From Coprinopsis marcescibilis (lineage: Eukaryota > Basidiomycota > Agaricomycetes > Agaricales > Psathyrellaceae): a DNA stretch of 64,000 nucleotides. The notes beneath the pieces are model-generated. The model saw only the letters and a list, made by a program, of their open reading frames with translations. It ran no database searches and was not told where the DNA came from. The position numbers were made by a program, and so were the translations under genes. The stretch covers positions 1 through 64,000 of the forward strand of contig ML210313.1 of NCBI GenBank assembly GCA_004369085.1, given 5' to 3'. This document shows positions 1-12,455 of the stretch, piece by piece (the stretch's first letter is position 1; every line of letters starts with the position of its first letter).

Positions 1-575
1 ACCCTCCACACTTTCAAGTCAATTTCTTCCTTCTGTGTCCATATATTCTAGATATTTCTTTGCAAGCCAGCTTTACACATGCATTAGTACCCTCAAAAAA
101 ATAACTGCAGCGAACGCCCTGCTAGATCACCTCCGATCTGACCAGATCCTGTGCCATGCACTTCCTCTTCCCATGATTTAGCCCTTAAACAAGAACTCCT
201 GTCTTCCTCCCTCATTTTAAAATTAGGAAAAAAGGTGAATCAGTGTTTTAGATAATTTATCCATCGTTTCCACAGTTTATTTGAGCTTCCTACGACATTT
301 CTGTGTCTAGAAATGCAATTTATAAACTCCTGGTAACTTATAAACTCTAGGGGAGCAATAGTATAGCCCGTCCTGTTTTAAGTTATTAGATTCAGTTACG
401 AAGCCCCTATCTTCCTGCCGCCGGCTCGGCCCGGCGTTTTCCCGTTCCGGCAGGCCCAGTGGCGGTTCAGTGGTTGGCAGGTGGTTGCATCATGGCCTCG
501 TTGTTCTCCTCCACTTGCGCATTTGATCAATATCTGTCCTGTTCTTAACATCTAAGGGCCAGATTATCTGCAAGA
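1..575. other. No supported gene
   Basis: AT-rich sequence with one short GC-rich patch near 415-480. No reading frame with protein-like composition is seen. The last part is presumably promoter and 5' leader of the SNARE gene that follows. Confidence 0.5.
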
Positions 576-1606
576 ATGTCTTTTGTGAGTATCTCAGTCG
601 CCGTATCTTTGTCGTTAGCGAAGGAATGGACCTAATTATGTTGGCTAGGTACATGCACTGGTCGCGGAAGGAGCAACCATTTTGGCTGAACACAAGGCAG
701 GGAAACGAGACTTTTCTCAAGGCATGTTGAAGTCGGTTGCAGCACAAAAGCTGCTACTTAATTTTACGCTGTAGCCACACATGCGATCCTCTCCAAGATT
801 CCACCAAATAACAGGCAGGAGGCTCATTGTCGGTCAATATGGACCATGACCCTAATGTGTTGAATCTCAGCAAATTAACCTACGTTTGGGAGAATTACCT
901 CTTTCACTATGTCTCCGAAGATGGTTTTGTATACCTCGTCATGACCGAAGAGGTCGCTGGTCGGTAAGTTTGTATTCAATTCGAGGAAATTGGGCAACTT
1001 GGTCCGAGGCTCACTGTTGGTTAGGCGGCTACCCTTTGGATTTTTGGCTGAGTTGCAGCAAAAGGCGCGTATCATCTAACTGTTGTATGATTCGGAGCGG
1101 GCGATACTTATTCTAGGCCAATTCTAGTTTCTATCAACGCCTTCTTCATCAGCATCTGGGGGATCAAGCAGTCATTCAATGCAAGCCAGCTTCGGACCTA
1201 CGATTGCCACACTCATGCACCTTTATAACACCAACCCACCAGTTGATGAACTAACGCGTGCGCAGAACGAACTGAACCATGTTAAAGATATCATGGTGCA
1301 GAACGTCGAGCAGATATTGAGCCGAGGAGAAAGAATAGAACTGCTCGTGGATAAAACGGACGTCATGGCAGGTCAGGCGACCATGTTCCGACGAGGAGCG
1401 AGAACAGTCAGGCATCAGATGTGGTGGAAAAACACCAAAATACTCATTTTATCTTTCTTCGTCGCCCTGGTGAGTAGCGTCACGTTGCTTCAATGCTTCT
1501 TTACCGCCAAGTACTCGAGGACTTACCTGTTTGGTTGTAGATCTTACTATATCTACTGGCTGCACACTTCTGCGGTGCCACTCTTGGACACTGCCCTATC
1601 CCGTAG
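576..1606 (+). pseudogene. VAMP7-type R-SNARE (longin synaptobrevin), apparently damaged
   Basis: R-SNAREs of this type drive fusion of transport vesicles with the vacuole or plasma membrane. Pieces read in order are: a tiny first exon 576-584 (MSF), longin strands at 649-721 (HALVAEGATILAEH), 775-814 (ILSKIPPNN), 871-963 (LTYVWENYLFHYVSEDGF) and 1025-1068 (FLAELQQK). A SNARE coil with the central arginine (LSRGERIELLVDKT) follows at about 1179-1469, and a C-terminal membrane anchor with a short tail at 1541-1606. The order and length match the family. Lesions or oddities: the donors after 721 and 814 are GC instead of GT, an in-frame TAA lies at 1077-1079 where longin sequence should continue, and the join from 1068 to the SNARE exon is not clean. 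The C-terminal exons are intact (GT at 1470, AG at 1540). Family identity is secure. Whether it is a pseudogene or an oddly spliced gene is open. Confidence 0.65.
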
Positions 1607-3380
1607 AGATCCCGTAGAGGATCCCGCAAGGTCACGGACTTGGCTGTATATATCCTCCAGCCTCATAAAGTATGTACTATGTAATCTCTTTCTCTTATCT
1701 TACTTCCCGGTGGTGGAGCGTCTTTCACTTTGTTTACTAGTTCGCAATACACGATCGAATTAGCATTTGCACTATATTGACCATGGAGTCAAAAAGAACC
1801 TCTTACCATTCCAGATACCTAACCATTGCTGTAAAGTCTCGGTCGCTCGTATTCAATATATGTACCAGCCAAAAGAAGAGATCCGACCCTATCTCGTCCT
1901 TCTTGTCTGGAGCTGCGCCGGCATACGCTCTGGTCCGTCACCGACCTGTGCAATGCGCAACATTGTTCCAGTTGATACCGAGTGTATAGTAGGACAAATG
2001 GGTGCAGGTCACAGGAGCTCCGCCGACGGACACAGGCCACCTCAGCAGCTCGACTCGAGATAATGGATTTGCGGGTTTCGACTTTCCTTTTACTCTCCAG
2101 GTTCCATCTTCCAATTCGGAGCGTGGCGTAATCTTGACTGCCGCCTGTCTGAATTGGCTCTCATAAGCAATTACGCCGTCTCAGGTCCCGTTTGTCGTAA
2201 TGAAGGGGGATTGACGGATGCTTTAGGGAATGTCAATGTAGTTCTGGAGCGGTCACGGTTTCTTGAGTTGCCGTCTCTGCTTGCATTCAGAACGAAGACA
2301 AATGGGTACTCTGCAGGTGACTTCTCTTTTCCTCGAGGCTTCGTGTATGATCTCGGATCCAACTGTTAGATAACATACACTTGCACAGCAAGATGCTCCG
2401 CCTCTGCGAACTCATCGGTAGCCCGGAAACGACAAGGTGGGGGTAACGGTCATCATGATGTAGTTTGAGGCCGTCATTGGCAACCCGCAAGGCCCTCTCT
2501 CTTTTGGCATCCTTCAAGGCGATAGAACCAGAACCACGCACCCACATGTCGTTCACATCCGCTGACGACATCCACTCTGTCATCTCCTCCTTGTCCACCT
2601 CCGAAAACCTGAATTCGCCGGGAGATGTCCACCCCAAAGAGGCAAAGTGGACGCTGTGCGCATGATCACTTGACATCCGCATCAAAACGTCTATTACCCC
2701 GCATTTTGCAAGATCGAATCGAACTAACGGATATGCGCATGTGTGTTTGGATGGGAGGTCTGTGCGTGTGCGATTGAACGGGCTGGGCTTTCGTCCAAGA
2801 CTTGATACGTTGCTGTTCCTCTCTGTTCAGAATTCAGTTCGCTTTGCTGTTACTGCGTCCGGTGGGATGCAGCTCATCTACTTTGTCCAAGTTTGACGTG
2901 ACAGCTGGCATAATGATTGCGATTCCGTGGTGATTCCATGTTCATATGAAGATGATGAGCCTGAGAGACTAGGAGAGCTCGATGAGGAGATATCGATTAG
3001 GGAGACCAGCTGAGACGATGGTGGAGGCGGAGACTATACGATGCCATTTGACGATGATGATGCTACTACGTTGTGATGATACATGCGACATACTAATGCT
3101 TGGAGTTATACATAATGCAGAATTCGATGTTTTGTACAAGGTCCAGGAGCCACGAGAATCCCAGTCGTCGTCACTAATAAACATAAGTTTAAAAAGCAAG
3201 AAAGTCGACGAGCAAATGCAATGATAAGAGCGAGTAGGTACTAGGTTGAGATGCGAACAAAAGGCATCTCATCCCGACCAAGGCAGAAAGCGAACTGGTA
3301 GGCCAACTTTGTCATCCAAAGGAGGAACCAGAAGTAAAAGAGTGGGGATCACGAACGAGGTCGTAGATGTTGTCGTTAAA
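1607..3380. other. No supported gene
   Basis: Several overlapping short frames exist. The longest is on the minus strand at 2287-2685 (132 codons, mixed acidic/basic composition). It has no recognisable domain, and I could not join it convincingly to neighbouring exons, so it is not called. Confidence 0.4.
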
Positions 3381-5755
3381 TCATGCGTAAACGCCAGGAG
3401 CTGAAGAGAAGAGCATAGATGCATTAGATGAGCCGCCGTTATGCTGGCGGCTCTGATATGGTATTTGCTGTTGTTGATATTGTTCCCGGTGGCCGTTCGC
3501 CTGGTGGCTTGCAGTCTTGGAAGGGCTAACGTGTTGAGAAGCAGAAACGCGGGTGTGACTGTTCATAGTCGGTACTGCAGAAGAGACAGGAGCGCTGGCA
3601 TCGCGGTGAGGGGCCATCGTCTGAGTCGAAGTCCGAGTCCGTTCGCCTTCCCGATCGGGATAGCGTTGGGCCTGTTCTGCAGAATGTCTTCGTCCCCGTT
3701 TGCTCTGTTCGAGGGCCCGTGCTGCATCACTAGCACTGCTCGTTCGGGCTCCCGGGGATGTCGACGGCACGATACTAGGGCTGGCAGTTTGGTGAGACGC
3801 TAGCAGCCTCGAGAATTGATCGGTTGTGCTCTGTTGCTGCTGCTGATGCTGCTGCTGCTGCTGCTGCTGGGGCTGGTGGCGAACCTGGCAAGATTGCCTG
3901 TGAAGGCCAGAGGAGGGAGGTGGGGAAACAGATCTCGAAGCAGATCGTCTCGGGGTGTCATAAGTAGCACGCTGGTCTCTGATCGTCATGGAAGCCGAGG
4001 TAGAGTGCTTGGGCGGAGAAGAAGAGGTGTCAGCGAGAATGTTGTGCAGCCGAGATCGGAGACCATCATTATCAGCAGTTCTGGGAGGAGGGCTGGAGAC
4101 ATATGCGGTTGTAGAGGGTGCAGTGCTGTCGTATGAGGCGGCAGAGCGGTGAGCAACGGGGCGAGAAGGAGCGACTTGGGGTCGGGCAGGAGAACACGAA
4201 CGGGAAGAGGGACGGCTGGAAGAGGAACTACGACCAGAACTTTGACTAGGAATGGAGTGTGAGCGAGCACGGCGAACATCTGCATATGGAGCAGTACGCG
4301 AGAGGCCGCTGGGGTTAGGGATGTGGAAAGGACGTTCATCCTGGATCACCGTTTCCTGACGGACAGTGTCGAGTCGTTCCCTGCTCGATGACGCGACGAC
4401 GTGTTTGACATTCGCAAGGTCGTCAGAGTGAGGCGTTACCGCGGTGCAGCGACAGCCGTAGGGATGTCCCTTGAGATTGCAATGGGCGAGAGCAGGCAAG
4501 GTCTTCGTGTCGTACTGCTGCTTCAGGTAGACCTTCTGGTAAGGTTCCGGCTCAGATTCATCGGACTCCTCCTCTTCTTCTTCTGAACCTTCCTCCTCTT
4601 CTTCTTCCTCTTCTTCTTCTTCGTCCTCTTCGTCGAGGTCGGGGAGGGGTTTCGAGAGGGTCATGGTAGTGTTGAAGCGAGTGGTGAACTGGGGTAGGGG
4701 GGAAATAAGGATGGAGCCCTCGTTGTGGATGGCAGCGCCGTTCAAACTGGCTTGATTGAGCTCGTGGGGGGAGAAACGGGCTTCCGGTCCAGCATAAGGA
4801 CTACTGCTACTGATAGGATCCCTAGGAATCTCCCGCAACCTCTTAATCTCGTCATTCATCCTCTTCCACTCGTTTGCTACGTAGTTGTACTTGGGGCACA
4901 AGGTCAATCCAAAGGTTCGGGAGACGCAAGATCGAAACTTACTTGCCTAGACGTAAAAAGTGTAATTAGAAACAAGGTAATAATCGATCGAAGGTGGATT
5001 GAACTTACTGGACCATGGTCTCATACGCTTCGTGAGCCTTGGAGCAATGCTCCCGTAGGCTCAACTCGATCGCCAATGCCTGCTGGCGCTCTTCCTCCTG
5101 CGAACGCAGCTGATGCTCAATCTTACGAATGAGCTCGTTCTTCTCCGCCTGCAGCTGCGCTTGTTCTTGCTTGATAGCATCGTTTGCCGACTTCTGAGCT
5201 CGAAGATTGGTCTTGACCTCACAAAGGTAAGCAATAATGCGGTAGAGGGTCCTGAGGTCCTTGAACTGTCGGCCAACAGCAATAAGCGACAAAGGCGGAG
5301 GTGAAAAATGACAAAGGGACTCACCGAATCTCGAGGTTGTTTATGCAAGAACGACTTTCCATCCGAAATCAACTGTCGTACTTTGCTCTCCGAACACCCG
5401 GCCTCTGCAATGTTCGAAATCTCCTGGTAGAGACGGCGAGCATCTTGGTCGGCGTCTTTGGTCCCCGTACCACTAGGGGAGGGCGGTGCCTTGACATTGT
5501 CAAGGTCGAGCACAAGCTTGACGTTGAATCGGGGGTCGAATGCCTTTCGACACATGGGACATGTCGGCGGCGAAATGTGTTCCAGACATCTGTCACACGG
5601 GGAGGACGGTAAGCCAGCGCAATCAAGTCGGGTGCGTTGATGTGTGCTCACTGTACGCAGAAGACGTGTCCACAAGAGATCGAACAGGGCACTTTGTTTG
5701 CAGAGAACGAGTCCAGACAAACGTCGCAAGACGATGTGGTTCCAGCAATGAGCAT
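3381..5755 (-). CDS. RING-finger protein, probable E3 ubiquitin ligase, with coiled coil and low-complexity tail
   Basis: The predicted protein has 712 residues from five exons (5755-5652, 5589-5325, 5265-5009, 4946-4943, 4889-3381; 2139 nt in frame). Residues 8-48 form a C3HC4 RING: CDVC at 10-13, CGH at 28-30, C33, C36 and CPMC at 45-48. This suggests E3 ubiquitin ligase activity. Residues about 125-225 are a charged coiled coil. The rest is disordered: an acidic Glu run, Ser/Pro/Arg-rich stretches and a Gln run. The start is the ATG just before the RING. Exon 4 is only GCAA, flanked by a tag acceptor and a gtaagt donor. Without it the frame breaks; with it the coil reads through as MVQQYNYVANEWKRM. 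Substrate is unknown. Confidence in the RING is high, in a specific role low. Confidence 0.85.
3831..3869. repeat. CTG/CAG trinucleotide run (polyglutamine)
   Basis: A nearly pure CTG run on the plus strand. On the coding minus strand it encodes about twelve Gln with one His inside the disordered tail of the RING-finger protein. Confidence 0.9.
4567..4632. repeat. TTC/TCC-rich triplet run (polyglutamate)
   Basis: A pyrimidine-rich triplet run. On the coding minus strand it encodes a long acidic stretch, mainly Glu with a few Asp and Ser, in the RING-finger protein. Confidence 0.85.
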
Positions 5756-8700
5756 CTTAACGCGAGCGATTGGCCACCAGTGAAGATGGACGTGTAGAGG
5801 CTCAGCCTATGAGTCTATGATGATGTTGTCAGTCGAAAGGGGTCCGGGAACGTCGTGTGGGTGGAGCTGGTTATGAAAGCGGGGATGGGGATGAAAGGAC
5901 GCAAGCCCTAACATAGTTGCAAGTCCCGTGGGCATGGGTACTTATTTAACGGGGGCGCAATAGGACTCGTGGGCACGAGGCGGCCGGGGGTCAGATTGGT
6001 CAAAGAGGTTTGGGGGTGTCCAAACTGAACCAACATGACACCGGAATGGGTTCGTGCTTGGCTTCGTGATCACAGAACACAAATGCAAATGTAGATTTGG
6101 CACAGACCTCCGGAAAGGGTTGGAATCTGGTTTGGACCTGATCGGATTAGGAATGGGGCAGGGTCCGACCCTCATTGATATCGGAGTGAGATGGTGGGCT
6201 GGAGGCGCGGATATAGCCTCCTAGGGACGCACGCCGGTTGAGAGAATCCTGTAACTAGAAGCACGACAGGTCTCTGAGGTCCCGCTGGCATGTTGCACTC
6301 AAACAATCGAACCGGCTTGATCTGAGCTGATTTGGCGACAATTCCAGAGCGCGTGACTGATTCATGTCGGACTCCGGATCGAGCCAGCCTCGTGTTCCTG
6401 CTAGCGCTCAACGGTTGCTAACAACCTTTGTTGGTTCTTGTAGTTCATTGTATAGTCAGAGCTTGACAGTCGTTTAAAGAAAAAAAGGGCTCACCTTGAA
6501 GGGACATCGTGCAAGTCTGCTTGACTCTGGAAAGCAGCCGTAGTGCAGTTACCCTTGTAAGTCATGAGATTAGATAACCTGCCTTCAAATCGCCGTTCAT
6601 GTGTAACATAATTACCAACCGCTTCCGTTGTATTGTAGAAATTCCGGTCGCCCTTCTCCGTACGGTGGACTCGGAGGTTCGCTATACTTATTTCGTTTCC
6701 CTGAATAGATAACAGCCTCGATTCCGCCTACGATCAACCGACCGATGGCCAAGGCCGACGATAACTCAAATCGTTATTCAGATGGCTTTACCTCCTTGTA
6801 ATCGAGGCTTTCAAGGGGCTTTCAGTAGTCCGAGCCAGCCTAATGATGCTGTTACCTTCCCCTGCTATACAGATTCCGGGCCTGTGGGCAATCCAGAGCC
6901 CACAAAGGCCGCGGAAGGGGTGGTGGAACCAGTGAAAGAACCTCTGGCCGATGAGTACTAGAATTGACAGGCCCTAGTTGCGGGTGGCATCGGGCCGAAT
7001 TCTCATACCATTGATAGAGGGGCTACATTCCCTTAAGAGGGCACCTGAAGGGATCTGAATTCCAGGGACTGCTTGTCCTGAAAGGCAAGTGTAGCCCATG
7101 GGAGGTGGTTTCTTATCAGTGTCGTTGCTCGCTTACAATGATAGCTCGTCATCGCCCCCGTTACAATAGTATCCAACATCATCATCATGTTCATGTTCTG
7201 GTGGAATACTTGAGAAGATGAATTGTGGGTACATTTCGGACGCCCGGCGAGTTGCCATTAGCACTGGCATACCGTGCGCGATCTGTCTTGTGTTGCGAAC
7301 AGAGCGACGGGTTAGCTGGGAGACTAATGAGATACGGGTAGCTGCTTAGGTACTGATTAATTGTCGTGGAGATTGAGAGTACAAAGACAATGATGGACAT
7401 TGAGCTGACTTGGTGTCGGCATGAACGCAATCGCGCCCATACAATCAACGAGACATCTTACACGGTCTAGCCTAATCTGTCTAAACGATATCCTCATGTG
7501 AGCCTCAAGTCACAAGTGTGCTCTTTATTTCGCATCAATTTTGAGGGAGCTTTCCGCGAAGATGTCGCGATTCCCCCTTCTTTGAACATACGAGTCCATC
7601 AGAAGAGATCAACGCGAGCCTATTTTGTCCTTGTCAGGGACTTCGCACAGGTCCCATCTTCTTTATCACAGAGTTGTGGTCCCTTGTGGTACAGGACGGC
7701 GAAAAAGAAGGCAAGAAAGAGTCGGCTGTAGCGGGATGCGGTAGTTAGTTTCTTTCCGACTTCCGCCAGTGTTATCGCGCAGACAATCGTTATCGACCGC
7801 AATCAGGTGTGATACCGACAAAGGGCCAGCATTTGCAAAGTCTAGAGCAGGCTTGCCTGGGCGGAAGAAAGGATAAGCATTCCGGTCTTGGTTCGTAGTT
7901 GCTAAATGACAAGCCAGTCACAAGTGCTCGCGGAATTCAATGCCATAATGTGGAGCCAATCGCTAGCGAGCAGTTCTCATGTCGCGTCCACAAGTCACAG
8001 ACACTACGCAAAACGGCGAGCAGCTGAAGAGCTGTGAAAGGTCTCGGATGTCCATCGATGAGTCTTTCATCCTTCTACGGATTGGATTTGCTATTAAATA
8101 CAAGAAGTCGCCGATGAACGTTCGTAGCTTACGAAGCTGAGATAAATGTGCCGTCGTTCCAGCCTTATGACGAAACTATGCACCAGAGGCCAGGAAGAGA
8201 AGTGGTAATGGTGAGACGAGGGGTTCGAGGAGGGTATCACCGAGCCGAGATCCTGGCCTAAGACTCCCCTTTCGCTGGGTACTATAGTTCTTTGGTGGCG
8301 GCACGCCTCAATAGAACTGTGATTGCAAGTCAGGAAGCCCCAGAGAACTCCAGAGCAACACGCGCAGTCGTCGAGGCAGAGAGGATTTTTCGACAAGGGA
8401 AAGAGGTAGCCAGAGGCTACAGTTGTCCATATCATTTGCGGCTGAGATACAGTTGGAAATTTTCCGGTTAGGAAGGCCATCTCCAAGTCCAAGAAACGTC
8501 AAAATCCTTCCGCTACGAGAATGGTTCTCGCAAGCGGCCATAACCGAGGAAACTTTGGGGTAAATGGAGCTGACATCGTTAGAGTCGCATCTCGGAGGTC
8601 TCTGTATCATCAAGGGGTATAAGATGGAACCAGAGTGTAGGAGTTAACTGCAATCGAAGAAAGTTGAAGCAGGAGGAAGACAAGGTTTTGATTTGTCACA

Positions 8701-8845
8701 GTTTGGTCGCGCCAGGCGACGTGTCGATCACGGTTTACGGTTTCCCACGGTCATTACTTGCTACGTCGCTGCACCGTCACTTGGGAATTCCACACCGCCA
8801 GCACATATCTCTCCTCTTCCCATTCCTTTCCTTTAACTCTTGAAG
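5756..8845. other. Intergenic, no supported gene
   Basis: About 3.1 kb. Only short frames without domain-like composition are seen on either strand. The left end is the RING gene promoter, and the right end, with CT-rich sequence at 8800-8840, is the Sec61-beta promoter. No RNA gene or repeat was recognised. Confidence 0.5.
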
Positions 8846-9311
8846 ATGGTAAAGTCCACGGTGTACTTGAAAACAGAATGAGCTAGAACTGACAATTCGT
8901 AACAGTCCGACTCTGATTCTCCCCGACCAACCTCCAGTCGCACATCTTCCGTGGCGAAGCCCGCGGGTGCTCAGATTCGGTACGCCATTTGGGCTGCTTT
9001 TCTCAGATAACCGGACTCAAACTTGTGGGTTTGCTAGGCGGCGGGCAGCGGGCACTTCCCAGGTGGCAAAGCCCAACTCGACACGGGCTGCAGGAGCAGG
9101 AGGGTCGTCAAATACCATGCTGAAACTTTACACGGACGACTCGCCCGGATTGCGAATGTATGTGGCCTTGTACTCAAGTCTAGAAGTCTCGGAATACTCA
9201 TTATGAATCTCTAGTGACCCTTTCATTGTCCTCGTCCTTTCCCTGTCCTTCATTGGCTCGATCTTCTTCCTCCACATTTCGGCCAAACTCATCCGCGCCT
9301 TCTCCAAGTAA
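8846..9311 (+). CDS. SBH1: Sec61 complex beta subunit
   Basis: Sec61-beta is the small tail-anchored subunit of the ER protein-conducting channel. Four exons (8846-8848, 8906-8979, 9038-9157, 9215-9311) give 97 residues, the usual size for fungi. The N-terminal half is Ser/Pro/Arg-rich and cytosolic. The family signature follows (SSNTMLKLYTDDSPGLRIDP), then one membrane helix (about residues 74-93) and a short tail ending in SAKLIRAFSK. The first coding exon is only the ATG codon, followed directly by gtaaag; joining at 8906 gives MSDSDSPRPT. Every junction uses GT-AG and keeps frame. Recognition is very secure. The only soft point is the ATG-only exon, which no alternative upstream ATG explains better. 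Confidence 0.93.
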
Positions 9312-12300
9312 TGCCGCAGGACCAGCCCTCCGACTTGCCAGTTTTACATGATATATCCCATATCGCCTACGCACATGTAATCTGACGGTTCCCGATGCTC
9401 CAAGAACATAGGTCTTTGGATCGATATTTGTATAAACAACTCTTCCACCGGGTTAGCGTGTGACTGTCATGTTGTATCAAAAGTATCGTCGTCTCACTTA
9501 TATTATTATTCGTTTCTCGTAATCTGAATCGCAAAGGGTCAAACGCAATCACACCAGCGATGGTGTCTCTTCCACATCCCATCACATGTCGGGGTCATCC
9601 ACTCGAAGGGCGCCTATTGATTTCATTTTTGTCCGCCTGGTCTACGGTCCACTGGGACCACGGACCGCGAACCAAGCCAGCTCGCCTCGCCCATCCAGCG
9701 CTTCCACACCACAGTTTATACAGACTACCGCTCTCAGAAGAAGGCTAATTACACGCATTACACTTTCCTTCAAATCAAAAACGTCGACCAACACGCGCAA
9801 AACACGTTCACTTTCCGAAGGCAGACTCAATCAGGGCATTGCCACCAATTGAAAGAACCTTGACATGCCCGGTAAGAGTAATCAATTCCCCGGTTGATCA
9901 GGAGCGAAGGAATAGTCCAAGATTGCGCAGTGGTAGACACGATGGCCTGGAGTGGTGGGTAATTCCTGCTGCTCGAAAGAGAAAGAACCGCGGTTATTTA
10001 AGGAAAGGTACACCCGGTACTGTCAAGCTTTGACAAGACACGCCCTTGCTCGAACATTGCATTGGTCGCTCGAGTATGACTGGGAAGATTTGATGATCGA
10101 AATTGGGTTTGTATCACCAACAATCCGGTGAACAAGTCGGGGGGAGGGGACCAGTACTACAGTATGATGATGGTGTGAAGAGAGGAAGGATAGGGCGATC
10201 GCGCTGGAGGACATTGCGAATCTGACTGATCCCTGAACTGTTCCATTTACGTGCAGGTTGGCGCCTTGCATAACTGACTATGTCCGAGAACCCTGGATGG
10301 TAGTTCGTTATCTCGAGAATTTCACCTCCCTCCCTTGCCTTGGCGTTACAATTTCGATAACTGGCTATCTGCACACGATATATGGCACTCTGACCTCACC
10401 GCCAGCTCCTCACTGGTGATAGCAGGCGATAGCTGAAGCACCCATATTTGATTTTTTTTCCATTTCCGTCCACACCAGAGCCATGGTTCCGAGAGGCCGG
10501 AACTAAACCTACACGTTGTACAGGAAGGACAAATCCCACCTATCGAATGGGAAATCTATGGAAGGAGCTCGCAGTCCATATTCAACCATTCCATCCACCA
10601 TAGGAAATCTAGACCACGCGCCAAACACGTTGTCTCTTTCGTCCGGTGAGAAGAATCTGGACAGAACGTCGGAATGACCTAACCGAACTCGCCCAGTTTC
10701 GTCGCTTGACACTGTCCTCTTCTAGTTGGTGCGGCCTAAAGTGACGTTTATATCAAAGATACCCATCTGGTTAGCGTGTAAAGCCATCGCTGAGACTCAA
10801 GTATCAGGAGTAGGCTGTTAAACACCCACCCCTGAGTAAAGACTGAGTCACTGAAAGTTGATCGTATTGTCTCCTGTCTTCTAGTCTACAACTCGGTGCA
10901 GCTCCAAGGTGTCTATTAGAGACCGCAGCTGACCCGTTCTTTCTATGTTTAAATCACTAACATTGCGACTGTTGCTCAAAATGGGACCTCGGGAAGACAG
11001 TTCAATGACATTGACGACGACAAAGAGTCTGACTGCAGCGCGCGTGGATAATTGACGTTCTTCTCCAGAGTCCAGACGTTTTCAGCAACAAAGACACCAC
11101 TAACCCAGGTCGCACTTGCTCTCTTTGAAACACACGCTGTGGACTTCCTTTGCCGCCCGCTTCAAGCTTGACAGAGAATCTCGGAGTTTTCCAGGTAAGC
11201 CTCATGTTCGGCAGCACAACGCAACGAACGGCGGTTCATTGTGATATGCACAGCTGGCTCAACTTTTTTCTCCTTCTCCTGTGCACTTTTGAGAGGCGAG
11301 GTTAAACGGCGACGTGATGGTGGCTACATCTGAGAAAAACGGGAAACGGATGAAGTCCTTTTTTGTCGTATGTACAGAAGTGTTGGTGGAGTGATCTGTG
11401 GGAGGCTCCGCCGAATAGTCGCTAATGAAAGGCGGGAATGTATTAAAACAAATTCAGGTTGGTCACGGTCGATAAGATCATAGCCATGTATGATGCAACA
11501 TCGACTCAGTCTGCTATGTAAAACCCATCTATGGGAAGGCTAATCAGCGACTAATAAGAGATGAAAACATCCACGCACAGGTTTACCTTTTTCCATCAGC
11601 CGTTCCAGGATCTTTACTCGCTTATTCCAGCTACTCCAGTACTGGTTCGACCGTGGAGATTGTACATGGAAGCATCGATAACCGGCAACAACTATGATCT
11701 CCACCCCTTCACAGTCAGATAGTACACTCAAGTGAAAAAGCCTACGCAAAATGCTTACGTCCAGCCTAATCATATGAAGCACAGAATGACGGTCTGCAAA
11801 AACCACCAAGGCATTTCATTTCCCTGACTTTTAGTGACTAGCCTCAGTCAAGCACTGCCGCATGCTCGCACCAGTTTTACTAGCTTTTCGATTTGGGGCA
11901 AAGCTTCGGAAAATCCCTTGTGCCACCAAGCACCATGCTGCGCGCTGACATCCCAAGCCCGCTTGACTGTTGGATGCCGTTATTCCTTTTCAATTCCTAT
12001 TCATTTTGTTGACCAGTGACGCTCTCCTGTTTCCTGTCACATAATTCCGGACACAATCTTGTCAATACCCTCGCATTGTCACCACGATCCAGGTCATCGG
12101 ATAGGTAACAGCGGCCCAGGGATTCGCATAGATACTTACACCTCTCTCGTCTATGAACTTGCCAGGTGATTTCTTTGCCTCGAGCAACCGGCCAAAAGCA
12201 AGTTGAACGCTGGTGCAAGGACTCTGCCGAAGGCACCGAGAACTGTGCCCAAGGCATCGTTCGAAACAAGCATTCGCTAGTTCTGGGGACGGTGTGAAAG

Positions 12301-12455
12301 CCAGCTCCCAACGCTTTCCCTACGCCGTTCGTTGGATGTTCATCCCTGAAATCTGAAAGATAAGTAAGTATAAAGTGAATCGTGCGCAGAGTATTGTGTC
12401 GTAGATGCTCACATGTGGAAATCGAAGAGAAGTCATAGTTAATGTGATCCAGTCC
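9312..12455. other. Intergenic, no supported gene
   Basis: About 3.1 kb. Short frames occur near 9560-10033, but they lack family-like motifs and do not join through splice sites into a convincing protein. Nothing else is recognised. Confidence 0.45.

Noticed and set aside
2287..2685. 132-codon minus-strand frame
   Set aside because: No domain, no start context and no partner exon; kept only as a note in the intergenic entry.
3441..4136. Plus-strand Leu-rich frames opposite the RING gene
   Set aside because: They are antisense to Gln/Ser/Arg-rich low-complexity coding sequence.
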